Positions 36,293 to 44,956 of a DNA stretch of 64,000 nucleotides are shown in pieces. The translations under genes and the position numbers were made by a program. Source of the stretch: an uncultured Campylobacter sp. (GTDB lineage: Bacteria > Campylobacterota > Campylobacteria > Campylobacterales > Campylobacteraceae); assembly GCF_938045625.1 (NCBI RefSeq), contig NZ_CALIAV010000023.1:1-64000 (forward strand), in the 5' to 3' direction. The notes beneath the pieces were generated by a model. That model made no database searches and was not told where the DNA came from. It saw nothing but the letters and a program-made list of their open reading frames with translations. Within the stretch, counting starts at the first letter, position 1. Each line of letters opens with the position of its first letter.

Positions 36293-37636
36293 ATGAAAAA
36301 AATCTCCATAATCCTAGCCGCCTTTTTGCTCGGCGGCTGTGCAGCAACGCAGATAAACGAAAACTACGAGCAAATTTTGCTAAAAGAGGACGCAAGCGCC
36401 GATATAAAAATAAACCGCGAGTGGTGGACGGGCTACGGCGAAGCGCGCCTAAACGAGCTAATCGGCCTCGCGCTAAAAAATAATATAGATCTGGCAAAAT
36501 CAGCCATCGCGGTAAATAAAGCCCTAGCGCAAGCAGGCGTCTTGCAGGCCGATCTCGTGCCTAGCTTTAACGCAAATTTGGGCGCAGAAACCGGTAAAAA
36601 TATAAAAACGGGCGGCAGCTGGAGCGAAAGCTACAAAAGCGGCATCTCGCTAAGCTACGAGATCGATCTGTGGCGCAAGCTCGCAAACTCCGCAGACGCC
36701 GCCATGTGGGAGGCAAACGCGACGAAATACGACCTGCAGGCCGCTAGACTCGCACTCATTAACTCTATCGCAGATGCGTATTTTGAAGCGAAATATCAAA
36801 AAGAGAGCATAAATCTATATGAAAAAACGCTAAAAAATTACGAAGAGCTAGAAGCCATCATAAAGGCTAAATTTGAGCTCGGCAAAGAAGAGGAGCTAAG
36901 CCTAAAGCAAATAAAAAGCTCGGTAATCTCGGCTAAAAATAGAATTTTAAACGCGAGCAAGAGCCTTGACACGGCGGAAAAAACGCTAAGAAATCTGCTA
37001 AACGTTAGGCCCGAGTTTGATTTAAATTTGAGCGGAAATTTGAGCGATATCCAGCCGCAGGGCGTAAATTTAAACGTGCCGCTTTACGTTATCGGCGCGC
37101 GTCCTGATTTGCAAGCCGCAATCTCGCGCATAAAAGAGGCGCTTTTGGGGGTCAAGGTTAGCGAAAAGAACTTCTACCCAAGCATCACGGTAGGCGCGGG
37201 TCTTAGCGGTAGCGGAGATAGCGCTAGCGAGGGGCTGAAGCTAAATTTTTTAAGCGGCAATATCGCGATAAATTTGCCGTTTTTAAACTACTCCAAGCTC
37301 AAATCAAAGCTAAAAATCTCCGAGCTTGAGTTTGAAACGATGAAGCTAAACTACGCGCAGACGCTAACAACCGCGCTAAACGAGATCGACGCTGGCTACA
37401 AAAACCTGCAAAAAGACGAGGCGGTTTTGCGAAATTTAAACGAAAATTTGCGAAATTTAAGCTCTATCAGCGACATATATAAGCTCAAATACGACTACGG
37501 TAAAACCGAGTTGAAAAACTATCTAGAGGCGCAAAATTCGCTACTTGAAGGCAGGATCAGTGCGCTAGCTCAAAAATATAAAATTTTGCAAGACGAAATC
37601 GGTATCTATAAAGCTGCGGCTGGGCGGGTGGAGTAA
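36293..37636 (+). CDS. NodT-type outer membrane efflux lipoprotein
   Basis: A 447-residue outer membrane factor that completes the MacAB tripartite exporter. Lipobox LLGGC at residue 16, then two OEP repeats of paired long helices (about 60-230 and 255-440), with family features such as INREWWTGYGEARLNELI and ARPDLQAAISRIKEALLGVK. It starts 1 bp after macB. Unlike the TolC homolog at 19380 it is a lipoprotein. Confidence 0.9.
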   Translation: MKKISIILAAFLLGGCAATQINENYEQILLKEDASADIKINREWWTGYGEARLNELIGLALKNNIDLAKSAIAVNKALAQAGVLQADLVPSFNANLGAETGKNIKTGGSWSESYKSGISLSYEIDLWRKLANSADAAMWEANATKYDLQAARLALINSIADAYFEAKYQKESINLYEKTLKNYEELEAIIKAKFELGKEEELSLKQIKSSVISAKNRILNASKSLDTAEKTLRNLLNVRPEFDLNLSGNLSDIQPQGVNLNVPLYVIGARPDLQAAISRIKEALLGVKVSEKNFYPSITVGAGLSGSGDSASEGLKLNFLSGNIAINLPFLNYSKLKSKLKISELEFETMKLNYAQTLTTALNEIDAGYKNLQKDEAVLRNLNENLRNLSSISDIYKLKYDYGKTELKNYLEAQNSLLEGRISALAQKYKILQDEIGIYKAAAGRVE

Positions 37637-37736
37637 ATTTGGCTAGGCCGCGCGCCTGATTTTGGGGTTTAAATTTGCAGCTAGCTAAATTTGACGGTGA
37701 GCTAAATTTAGCTAACTGCTAAATTACCTTACAAAT

Positions 37737-38429
37737 TTACTCGCGTCGTTTGCCTAGAAAATAAAACAGTCCCGCTAGCGTCGCAAAAAGAGCAAGCATG
37801 GATCCAGCGACGATAGCCGTGCCGTTTTGAAAGCCGTTTAAAAACATCCCGTTCGTATTCATCCCAAAAAATCCCGTGATAAAATTTAGCGGCAAAAATA
37901 GCGCCGAAAGCAGCGTCAGTATATAGATGTTTCGGTTGATTTTGTCGTTTTTTAGGCTTTGGATATGCGCGTAGATATCGTCTATCCTAGCGGCATTTTC
38001 GCAGGCTGCGTTTTTTAGCACACCGGCTTCGTATACGTAGTTTTTGAGCTGTTTTTTAAGCTCGGGCCTTTCGTTTTGACAGATCGCCAGAGCCTCGTAA
38101 AAGTGTGAAATTTTATTTTGAAATTTACGTATTTCGTATTTTAAGATCGCGTGCTTTTTGATAAATTTAGTAAAATCCCTCTTGCCCGCGTAGATTTTCT
38201 CGTAGCTTTCAAGCTGGGCGGAGTGCTCGGCGATCTTGGCGCGAAACTCGCTCGTTATCTTTTTTACTACGCGTATAAACTCCTGTACGCCGCTATTGCT
38301 ACCGTCCTGGGCGTAAATTTTGTCGTCTTTAAAGATAAATTTGTAGTTTTGCTCGCCACCGTCCGTCACTAGATAGACGTACTCGCACTCCTCATCGTAG
38401 AAGTAACCCGAGATATCGCGCTCGCTCAT
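37737..38429 (-). CDS. CorA-like metal ion channel, short form
   Basis: A 230-residue protein with the C-terminal CorA architecture: a long helical region (about 60-170), two membrane helices, and the channel signature GMN in ITGFFGMNTNGMF (about residues 190-202). The N-terminal cytoplasmic domain is much smaller than in full CorA (about 316 residues). C. jejuni has a similar gene beside tgt. Mg2+ or other divalent metal transport is likely by family. The symbol is withheld because of the reduced domain. It is 9 bp downstream of tgt. Confidence 0.78.
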   Translation of the reverse strand: MSERDISGYFYDEECEYVYLVTDGGEQNYKFIFKDDKIYAQDGSNSGVQEFIRVVKKITSEFRAKIAEHSAQLESYEKIYAGKRDFTKFIKKHAILKYEIRKFQNKISHFYEALAICQNERPELKKQLKNYVYEAGVLKNAACENAARIDDIYAHIQSLKNDKINRNIYILTLLSALFLPLNFITGFFGMNTNGMFLNGFQNGTAIVAGSMLALFATLAGLFYFLGKRRE

Positions 38430-38438
38430 TGTTTTGCC

Positions 38439-39575
38439 TTATATACTTGGCGCGTCTTTACCGCGTTTGGTGTAGAAATTTCGCCTAAATTTTTCAAATT
38501 CGCCCGCCGTTATCGCTTCTCTCATTTGCTTCATCAAATTTAGATAATAGTGCAAGTTGTGCAAGCTCGCTAGTCGGAAAAACGTTAGCTCGCCGGCGCG
38601 GTAGAGGTGGCTAAGGTATGCGCGCGAGTAGTTTTGGCACGCGTAGCAGTCGCACTCGGGATCTATCGGAGCGCGGTCGGTTGCAAATCTTGCGGATTTT
38701 ATATTTATCTTACCAAAACTCGTAAATAGCGTGCCGTTACGAGCGTTTCGCGTCGGCATCACGCAGTCAAACATATCCACGCCGCGAGCCACGTTTTCTA
38801 CGAGGTCTTCGGGGGTGCCTACGCCCATGAGATAGCGCGGACGCGCCGCGTCGATGTAGGGCATCACGGCCTGCACGGTGTCGTACATCTCTTGGTTGCT
38901 TTCGCCTACGCTAAGACCGCCGATAGCAAGCCCGTCAAAGGGCATCTCGCACAGCGCCTCGGCGCAAAATTTACGCGCCGCCTCGTCCGTGCCGCCTTGG
39001 ATTATGCCGAATATATTTTGCGTGAGCCCTTCGCCTTTGTCTTGCTTAAATTTATGATAATCTATCGCCTCGCGCGCCCATTTTATCGTGCGTTTGATAC
39101 TTAGCTCCACGCGCTTTTTTTCGGCAGGAAGCGCGACTAGGTCGTCTAGTATCATCATGATGTCGGAGTTTAGGTCGTACTGGGTATCTAGCACCGAGCG
39201 CGGCGTGAAATAGTGCGCGCTGCCGTCTATATGGCTTTTAAATTTGATACCGTTTTCGTCCGGCTTTGAGATCTTGCTCAGAGAAAAGGCCTGGAATCCG
39301 CCGCTATCGGTCAAAAACGAGCGGTTAAATTTAGTAAAACCGTGCAGGCCGCCCAGCTGCTTTACGACCTTGCTGCCGGGGCGCAAGTAGAGGTGATAGG
39401 TGTTGCCTAGGATGATTTGGGCGTCTAAAATCTGCATCATATCCACGGCGTCTAGGCTTTTTACAGCGCCGACGGTGCCAACTGGCATAAACACGGGCGT
39501 TTTTATCGTCGAGTGGGCGGTCGTTAGCGTGCCCGCGCGCGCCGCACCGTCCGTTTTATCTATACTAAAAGTCAT
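38439..39575 (-). CDS. tgt: tRNA-guanine transglycosylase
   Basis: Exchanges G34 for preQ1 in tRNAs with GUN anticodons, toward queuosine. Motifs: VGTVGAVKSLDAVDMMQIL, FLTDSGGFQAFSLSKI with its catalytic Asp, IGGLSVGE, the second Asp in GVDMFDCVMPTRNARNGTLF, and the zinc site CDCYACQNYSRAYL with a His in LASLHNLHYYL. 378 residues, full length. Divergent from the COG3400 gene. It heads the pair with the CorA-like gene. Confidence 0.96.
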   Translation of the reverse strand: MTFSIDKTDGAARAGTLTTAHSTIKTPVFMPVGTVGAVKSLDAVDMMQILDAQIILGNTYHLYLRPGSKVVKQLGGLHGFTKFNRSFLTDSGGFQAFSLSKISKPDENGIKFKSHIDGSAHYFTPRSVLDTQYDLNSDIMMILDDLVALPAEKKRVELSIKRTIKWAREAIDYHKFKQDKGEGLTQNIFGIIQGGTDEAARKFCAEALCEMPFDGLAIGGLSVGESNQEMYDTVQAVMPYIDAARPRYLMGVGTPEDLVENVARGVDMFDCVMPTRNARNGTLFTSFGKINIKSARFATDRAPIDPECDCYACQNYSRAYLSHLYRAGELTFFRLASLHNLHYYLNLMKQMREAITAGEFEKFRRNFYTKRGKDAPSI

Positions 39576-39580
39576 TTTGA

Positions 39581-39586
39581 TATAAT
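39581..39586 (+). promoter_or_regulatory. -10 element for the COG3400-aroB operon
   Basis: TTGATATAATAGT lies 25-30 bp before the ATG of the COG3400 gene, in the short gap divergent from tgt. Confidence 0.45.
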
Positions 39587-39610
39587 AGTCCCTTTAAATT
39601 TGGAGTTTTA

Positions 39611-41014
39611 ATGAAAAATATCTTGATAGTTGCAGACGGCATTGTAGCTAAATATTTCTTAGAAAGACTATTCGTAGCGCGAAATAACGCTCATCACTAC
39701 ACGGTTATCGCTATGGACGAGGAGATTTTAGGAGGGGAAAATTTAGAAAATTTTACCTTTTACCGCTTTGATCCGACGAGTTTTGACCGTCTTAAGCAGG
39801 TAGTTAGCGGCTATTTTAGCCAGTTTATGATAATGCTAAAAGACGGCTTTGAGACGGTTAGCGTCTATAACAATCTGCGTCAAATCAGCAAAAAAACGGA
39901 AATTTTGATGCTTGATCTTTGGGGGCTAGGCGGGCTGGAGGACGACTCGCACCTAACGGTTTTAGACGGGCGAGGTATCGTGACTGCCAGGCTCATGGAT
40001 TATTTGCCAGATATCCCCGTAGTAGCCGATAACGTAGGGCTTGGACAAGGCGAGATAATGGAGGTCAAAGTACCCGTAGGAAGCTCGTTTATGTACCGCC
40101 ATATCAGCTCCATAACGCAGAAAAAATGGCGCATTGCGATGGTTTATAGGGGCTCAAATTTTATGATCGCAAAGCCAAATTTAATGATCCTGCCAAACGA
40201 CGTTTTACTCATCGTAGGCGAGCCTAGCGTACTTTTAAGCGTATTTAGAAGCGTTAAAAAAGAAACTGGGCAGTTTCCAAGCCCTTTTGGGCATAACACT
40301 TATCTGTTTTTAGATATGCGCGCTATGGGCGAAGAGGCTTGTTTGCGACTGCTAGAACAGAGCTTAAAACTGCACGAAAAGCTAAATAGCAAACGCCTCT
40401 ACGTCAAGGTCGTAAATCCGACGTTAAATTTAGCCTACGAGAGGCTAAAATCGGTCGGAGACGAGAGGGTTGCGGTAACGTTTGATTTTTTCGGCCGCGG
40501 CGTAGAACAGATAAAAGACGACGTATTTAAAAACGACGTCGGGTTAATAGTAACCGATAATAAATTTTTCTCGGCTCATAAAAGGATGCTTTTTGAGCTT
40601 AAAAGGCCGGTAACTACTATCGGCCGAGGCGACGTGGACGAGATAAAGAAAGGCGTGATATTAAGTAGCGGTTTTGGCGACGAGATAGAAAACCAATCAG
40701 CCGTCATTATGGACTGCTGTGCGCAGCTAGATACGCAAATCTCGCTATATCACTTCGGCGCGCTTAGCGGCGGCGAGGGCGCGGAGGAGCATTTTGACAG
40801 TTTGGCTAAGATTTTCGGACGCAAGATCGAGGTAGTCGAGGATAAAAACTCAAATCCGATCTTAAAGCTAAAAAAAGAGCGAAATTTGCTCCAGTTCGTG
40901 CCTTTTACGAAAAAGATCAGCAAAAAAGACGCATTTGCGGCGTTTTCAAACGATATGAACCGCCTATACGCGCGCCTTAGCGACAACTATCAGATTTTTA
41001 TACCGATAAATTAG
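39611..41014 (+). CDS. COG3400-type TrkA/RCK-like protein
   Basis: A 467-residue cytoplasmic protein found across Campylobacterota next to tgt and aroB. The N-terminal half is a Rossmann-like TrkA_N fold (NILIVADGIVAKYFLE). A TrkA_C-like domain lies around residues 150-215 (VKVPVGSSFMYRH, NDVLLIVGEP). The C-terminal half contains a further Rossmann-like unit. It has no membrane helix, so it probably regulates or gates a potassium transporter encoded elsewhere. That function is inferred only from the domain resemblance. Confidence 0.75.
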   Translation: MKNILIVADGIVAKYFLERLFVARNNAHHYTVIAMDEEILGGENLENFTFYRFDPTSFDRLKQVVSGYFSQFMIMLKDGFETVSVYNNLRQISKKTEILMLDLWGLGGLEDDSHLTVLDGRGIVTARLMDYLPDIPVVADNVGLGQGEIMEVKVPVGSSFMYRHISSITQKKWRIAMVYRGSNFMIAKPNLMILPNDVLLIVGEPSVLLSVFRSVKKETGQFPSPFGHNTYLFLDMRAMGEEACLRLLEQSLKLHEKLNSKRLYVKVVNPTLNLAYERLKSVGDERVAVTFDFFGRGVEQIKDDVFKNDVGLIVTDNKFFSAHKRMLFELKRPVTTIGRGDVDEIKKGVILSSGFGDEIENQSAVIMDCCAQLDTQISLYHFGALSGGEGAEEHFDSLAKIFGRKIEVVEDKNSNPILKLKKERNLLQFVPFTKKISKKDAFAAFSNDMNRLYARLSDNYQIFIPIN

Positions 41015-41047
41015 GCTATTTTGGATAAAATAAAAGCGGAGAATAAG

Positions 41048-42085
41048 ATGAAAATAGATATAAAATTTGACGGCAAGCCAGGCTACGGCGTCTACATAAA
41101 CGAGCTCAAAGAGCTTAAATTTGATGCTAAAGTCGCTATCGTGACCAACGCAAAGGTAGGCGGGCTTTATCTGCAAAATTTACTCTCTCGCATAGACTGT
41201 CCGCAAAAATTTATCATCAGCGTCCCCGACGGCGAAGAGTATAAAAATATGCAAACGATAGAGGCGATCTTAGAGCAGCTTTTCGTCAGCCGCCTTGATC
41301 GCAGCAGCGTGATCATCGCGCTTGGCGGCGGCGTGGTTAGCGATATGGCTGGCTTTGCGGCGAGCATTTTCGAGCGCGGGATCAAATTTATAAACATCCC
41401 GACTACTCTGCTAGCGCAAGTGGACGCGAGCGTAGGCGGAAAAACGGGCGTAAATAACAAATTCGGCAAAAATCTGATCGGCTCGTTTTATCAACCTAGC
41501 GCCGTTTATTGCGAGACAGGGTTTTTAAAGACGCTTGAAAAGCGCGAATTTGCAGCGGGACTTGCAGAGGTTGCAAAGATGGCCGTAACCTTTGACGAAA
41601 ATCTATTTTCGTGGATGGAGGGCGCAAATTTGACGGATGAGGCGAATTTGCAAAATTTGATCTACCGCTGCGTGCAGATAAAAGCCGCCGCCGTAGAAGC
41701 CGACGAGCGCGAAAAGGGCGTGCGCGCGGTGCTAAACTACGGTCACACCTTTGCTCACGTGATAGAAAACGAAACGAACTATAAAAAATATCTACACGGC
41801 GAGGCTGTGGCGATCGGGGTGAACATGGCTAACGCGCTAGCGGTGAAGCTAGGCCTCATGAGCGAGGAGCAAAAGGCGCGCGTGGCGGAGCTGCTAGTTA
41901 AATTTGACCTACCGATAAGCTACAAGGTGCCAAACACAAGTAGCTTTTACGAGGCGTTTTTCCTCGATAAAAAGGCGGAAAACTCCGCGATCAAATTTAT
42001 CCTGCCGCGAGGTATCGGAGACTACGAGATACGAAAAGACGTGCCGCGAGAGCTCGTGATGGATGTTTTAAGAGAGTTTGAATGA
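41048..42085 (+). CDS. aroB: 3-dehydroquinate synthase
   Basis: Second step of the shikimate pathway, NAD-dependent. Motifs: LGGGVVSDMAGFAASIFERGI, the metal-binding region INIPTTLLAQVDASVGGKTGVN, and the His ligands in LNYGHTFAHVIE and YLHGEAVAIG. I use ATG 41048 (345 residues) with GGAG upstream rather than the TTG at 41021, which adds nine non-family residues. Its stop overlaps the next start as ATGA. Confidence 0.95.
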   Translation: MKIDIKFDGKPGYGVYINELKELKFDAKVAIVTNAKVGGLYLQNLLSRIDCPQKFIISVPDGEEYKNMQTIEAILEQLFVSRLDRSSVIIALGGGVVSDMAGFAASIFERGIKFINIPTTLLAQVDASVGGKTGVNNKFGKNLIGSFYQPSAVYCETGFLKTLEKREFAAGLAEVAKMAVTFDENLFSWMEGANLTDEANLQNLIYRCVQIKAAAVEADEREKGVRAVLNYGHTFAHVIENETNYKKYLHGEAVAIGVNMANALAVKLGLMSEEQKARVAELLVKFDLPISYKVPNTSSFYEAFFLDKKAENSAIKFILPRGIGDYEIRKDVPRELVMDVLREFE

Positions 42086-43677
42086 TAAAAATTTTATTTA
42101 TTTTATTTTTTGCGATCTTTGCCCATGCGCTTGATGATATACCTAGTGAATTTAACGCAACAAAAGAAGCTCAGCTATCCGAGCTAAACGCGTCTTTGTC
42201 GTTTATCGAGGACGAGTTAGCCGATAACATCTGGGCGACTCGCTACTCAAACTATAACACCTTTCAAAAACTAAGCGCGGAGCTCGACGAAATCGAAGCA
42301 GCGATAAAAAAGCAAGCAAAAAATACCGAAAAAGTACTCGAGCTACAAAAAAAACAAAGCACGCTAAAAGAGCAGATCGAGCTTTTAAGAGAGTTTCAAA
42401 AAGCGCCGTTTTCTAGCATGATAACGGCTCCCGAGGTAGAAATTTTACAAAAGATAACCAATCCCGTCGCCGTGATCTCTGGCTTTTCGCACATAAAGCA
42501 GCTAAAAAGCGAAAAAGACGAGTATAAACGCCGACTAGACGGGCTTTCTAAGACGACCGACGAGCTAGCTAGAAAAGAGCAAATTTTAACTCAGATCGTA
42601 AATTTGAGCGACGATGCGCGCTTTCAAGCCGAGCTTGCCGAGGCTAGGCAGGAGCTAGCGGAATTTAACGCCGCGGCCGACATCGCAAAGACCACCTACG
42701 GCGTGTATGAAAAGCGCGTAAACGAGGCGATAAACCGCACCAGCGAGGATATCAAAGCGCAGATGAAAAAGGCGCTAGATATCGGTATATTTATCGTCGT
42801 CGTTATCGGACTTTCCTTTTTGTTCAAATTTATCATCAAAAAGACGATCACCGACAATGAGCGCCTCTACACGGCGAATAAATTTATAAATCTCGTAAAC
42901 ATCACGCTCATCATCATGATTCTGCTTTTTGCCTATATCGAAAACGTAACCTATCTCGTTACGGTGCTGGGCTTTGCGTCTGCGGGTATTGCGATTGCCA
43001 TGAAAGATATGTTTATGAGTATGCTCGGTTGGACGGTCATCGTTTTTGGCGGTAGCTTTCACGTCGGCGACCGCATCAAGGTGCGCAAGGACGGAGAGGA
43101 CGTCGTGGGCGATATCATCGATATCTCGCTGCTTAGGATGACTATTTACGAGGACGTCACGATCGTCACGGTAAACTCAAATCGCAGAGCCGGGCGCATT
43201 ATATTTGTGCCAAATAATTATATCTTCACCGATCTTATCGCAAACTACTCGCACCACGGCATGAAAACCGTCTGGGACGGCATCGACGTCGTTTGCAGTT
43301 TTGATTCTAACCACAAAAAAGCCGCTCATATCATCAAAGATATCGCGCGAAAATACTCCAAAGGCTACACTGAGATCGCCAAAAAACAAATGAGCAAGCT
43401 GCGAAACCAATACAGCATAAAAAACCCGAACGTCGAGCCGCGCGTATTTACCTTTATCGAGCCTCACGGCGTGAAAATTTCTGTCTGGTATATGGCAAAT
43501 ACCTTCGCCACGCTATCTTTGCGAAGCACGATAAGTGCCGAAATAATGGAAGCCATAGCTAGCCACGACGACATCGTGATAGCCTATCCGACACAGACCT
43601 TATATATGGATAGGCGCGTAAAAGCAGGCGAGTCAAAGCCGATGGGCGAAGGCGGCGAGGAGAAGCATGAAGTCTAA
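42082..43677 (+). CDS. mechanosensitive ion channel of the MscS family
   Basis: A 531-residue large MscS-like channel. Signal peptide, a periplasmic coiled-coil region (about 20-225), helices near 232-250 and 272-300, then the pore helix (VTVLGFASAGIAIAMKDMFMSMLG, Gly/Ala pattern) and beta domain (GGSFHVGDRIKVRKDGEDVVGDI...LRMTIYED), ending in a mixed C-terminal cage. It vents solutes on hypo-osmotic shock. Overlaps aroB and mtaB. The same gene order occurs in C. jejuni and H. pylori. Confidence 0.9.
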   Translation: MIKILFILFFAIFAHALDDIPSEFNATKEAQLSELNASLSFIEDELADNIWATRYSNYNTFQKLSAELDEIEAAIKKQAKNTEKVLELQKKQSTLKEQIELLREFQKAPFSSMITAPEVEILQKITNPVAVISGFSHIKQLKSEKDEYKRRLDGLSKTTDELARKEQILTQIVNLSDDARFQAELAEARQELAEFNAAADIAKTTYGVYEKRVNEAINRTSEDIKAQMKKALDIGIFIVVVIGLSFLFKFIIKKTITDNERLYTANKFINLVNITLIIMILLFAYIENVTYLVTVLGFASAGIAIAMKDMFMSMLGWTVIVFGGSFHVGDRIKVRKDGEDVVGDIIDISLLRMTIYEDVTIVTVNSNRRAGRIIFVPNNYIFTDLIANYSHHGMKTVWDGIDVVCSFDSNHKKAAHIIKDIARKYSKGYTEIAKKQMSKLRNQYSIKNPNVEPRVFTFIEPHGVKISVWYMANTFATLSLRSTISAEIMEAIASHDDIVIAYPTQTLYMDRRVKAGESKPMGEGGEEKHEV

Positions 43678-44956
43678 CTCAAATTTGACCCAGCAAGAGT
43701 CGCGCCGAGAGAAGGTGTTTTTTAAAACATTCGGCTGCCGCACGAACATCTACGACACCGAGCTGATGAAAAGCTACGTCAAAGACTACGATATCGTTAG
43801 CGACGAAAACGAAGCCGACATCGTAGTGGTAAACTCCTGCACGGTCACAAACTCCGCCGATAGCGGCGCGCGTAGCTACATAAACGGCATAAAAAAACGC
43901 GGCGCTAGAGTGATACTAACGGGCTGCGGCGCGGTGAGTAAGGGCAAAGAGCTGTTTAACAAAAGCGCGGTTTTCGGCGTCATAGGCGCTAGTAAAAAAG
44001 AGGATATAAATGCACTACTAAAGTCGCAAGACCCGTTTTTCGAGCTTGGAAATTTAAAAAGTATCGACAAAAATATCGTAACCAACTACGAAAATCACAC
44101 CAAAGCCTTTATCAAAATCCAAGAGGGCTGCGACTTTGCCTGCAGCTACTGCATCATCCCTGCCGTTCGCGGCAAGGCGCGCAGTATGGATGAGGAGGCG
44201 ATTTTAAAAGAGGCTAAAATTTTAGCCTACAACGGTTACAACGAGCTAGTACTAACGGGCACGAACATCGGCAGCTACGGCAAGGATACTGGCTCAAGCC
44301 TAGGTCGCTTGCTAGGCAGGCTCGGTAAAATAGGCGGCATAAAGCGCATAAGGCTCGGTAGCATAGAGCCCAGCCAGATAGATGAGAGCTTTCGCGAGAT
44401 CTTGCGCGAGAGCTGGCTGGAGCGGCACCTGCACATCGCGCTTCAGCACACGAGCGAGGCGATGCTGCGTATCATGCGGCGGCGAAATCAAGCCTTTAGG
44501 GACTTGGAGCTGTTTTTAGAGCTTAGCCAGATGGGCTTTGCACTAGGAACCGACTACATCGTGGGGCATCCGGGCGAGAGCGAGGAAATTTGGAGCGAGG
44601 CGCTGGTAAATTTTAAAAAATTTCCGCTCACGCATTTGCACTGCTTTGCTTATTCGCCGCGAAGTGGTACGCACTCGGCGGATATGAAAATGGACGTTAG
44701 TGGCGACGTGGCGAAGGCTAGACTTAAAATTTTAAAGCAAATCGTAGCGGAAAATAATTTTAAATTTAGGCAAGAGCACGCCAAAAAGGGCGGAAGCCTA
44801 AACGTGCTCGTCGAGCAGCTAAACGGCGAATTTTACGAAGGTTTCGATCAGTTTTATAATAAAGTAAAAATTAAAACGGATAAGCAAATTTTAAAAGAGT
44901 GGGCGGTCATAGATAAATTTGAAGTAAAAAGCGAGGGCGACTATGCACAAATTTAA
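43667..44956 (+). CDS. mtaB: tRNA t6A37 methylthiotransferase MtaB
   Basis: A radical-SAM enzyme that converts t6A37 to ms2t6A37 in tRNA. The N-terminal UPF0004 domain holds three Fe-S Cys (TFGCRTNIYDTEL, VVNSCTVTNSAD, LTGCGAVSKG). The radical-SAM motif CDFACSYC lies near residue 161. A C-terminal TRAM-like tail follows. 429 residues. Overlaps mscS by 11 nt and the FtsH-like gene by 14 nt. Confidence 0.93.
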   Translation: MKSNSNLTQQESRREKVFFKTFGCRTNIYDTELMKSYVKDYDIVSDENEADIVVVNSCTVTNSADSGARSYINGIKKRGARVILTGCGAVSKGKELFNKSAVFGVIGASKKEDINALLKSQDPFFELGNLKSIDKNIVTNYENHTKAFIKIQEGCDFACSYCIIPAVRGKARSMDEEAILKEAKILAYNGYNELVLTGTNIGSYGKDTGSSLGRLLGRLGKIGGIKRIRLGSIEPSQIDESFREILRESWLERHLHIALQHTSEAMLRIMRRRNQAFRDLELFLELSQMGFALGTDYIVGHPGESEEIWSEALVNFKKFPLTHLHCFAYSPRSGTHSADMKMDVSGDVAKARLKILKQIVAENNFKFRQEHAKKGGSLNVLVEQLNGEFYEGFDQFYNKVKIKTDKQILKEWAVIDKFEVKSEGDYAQI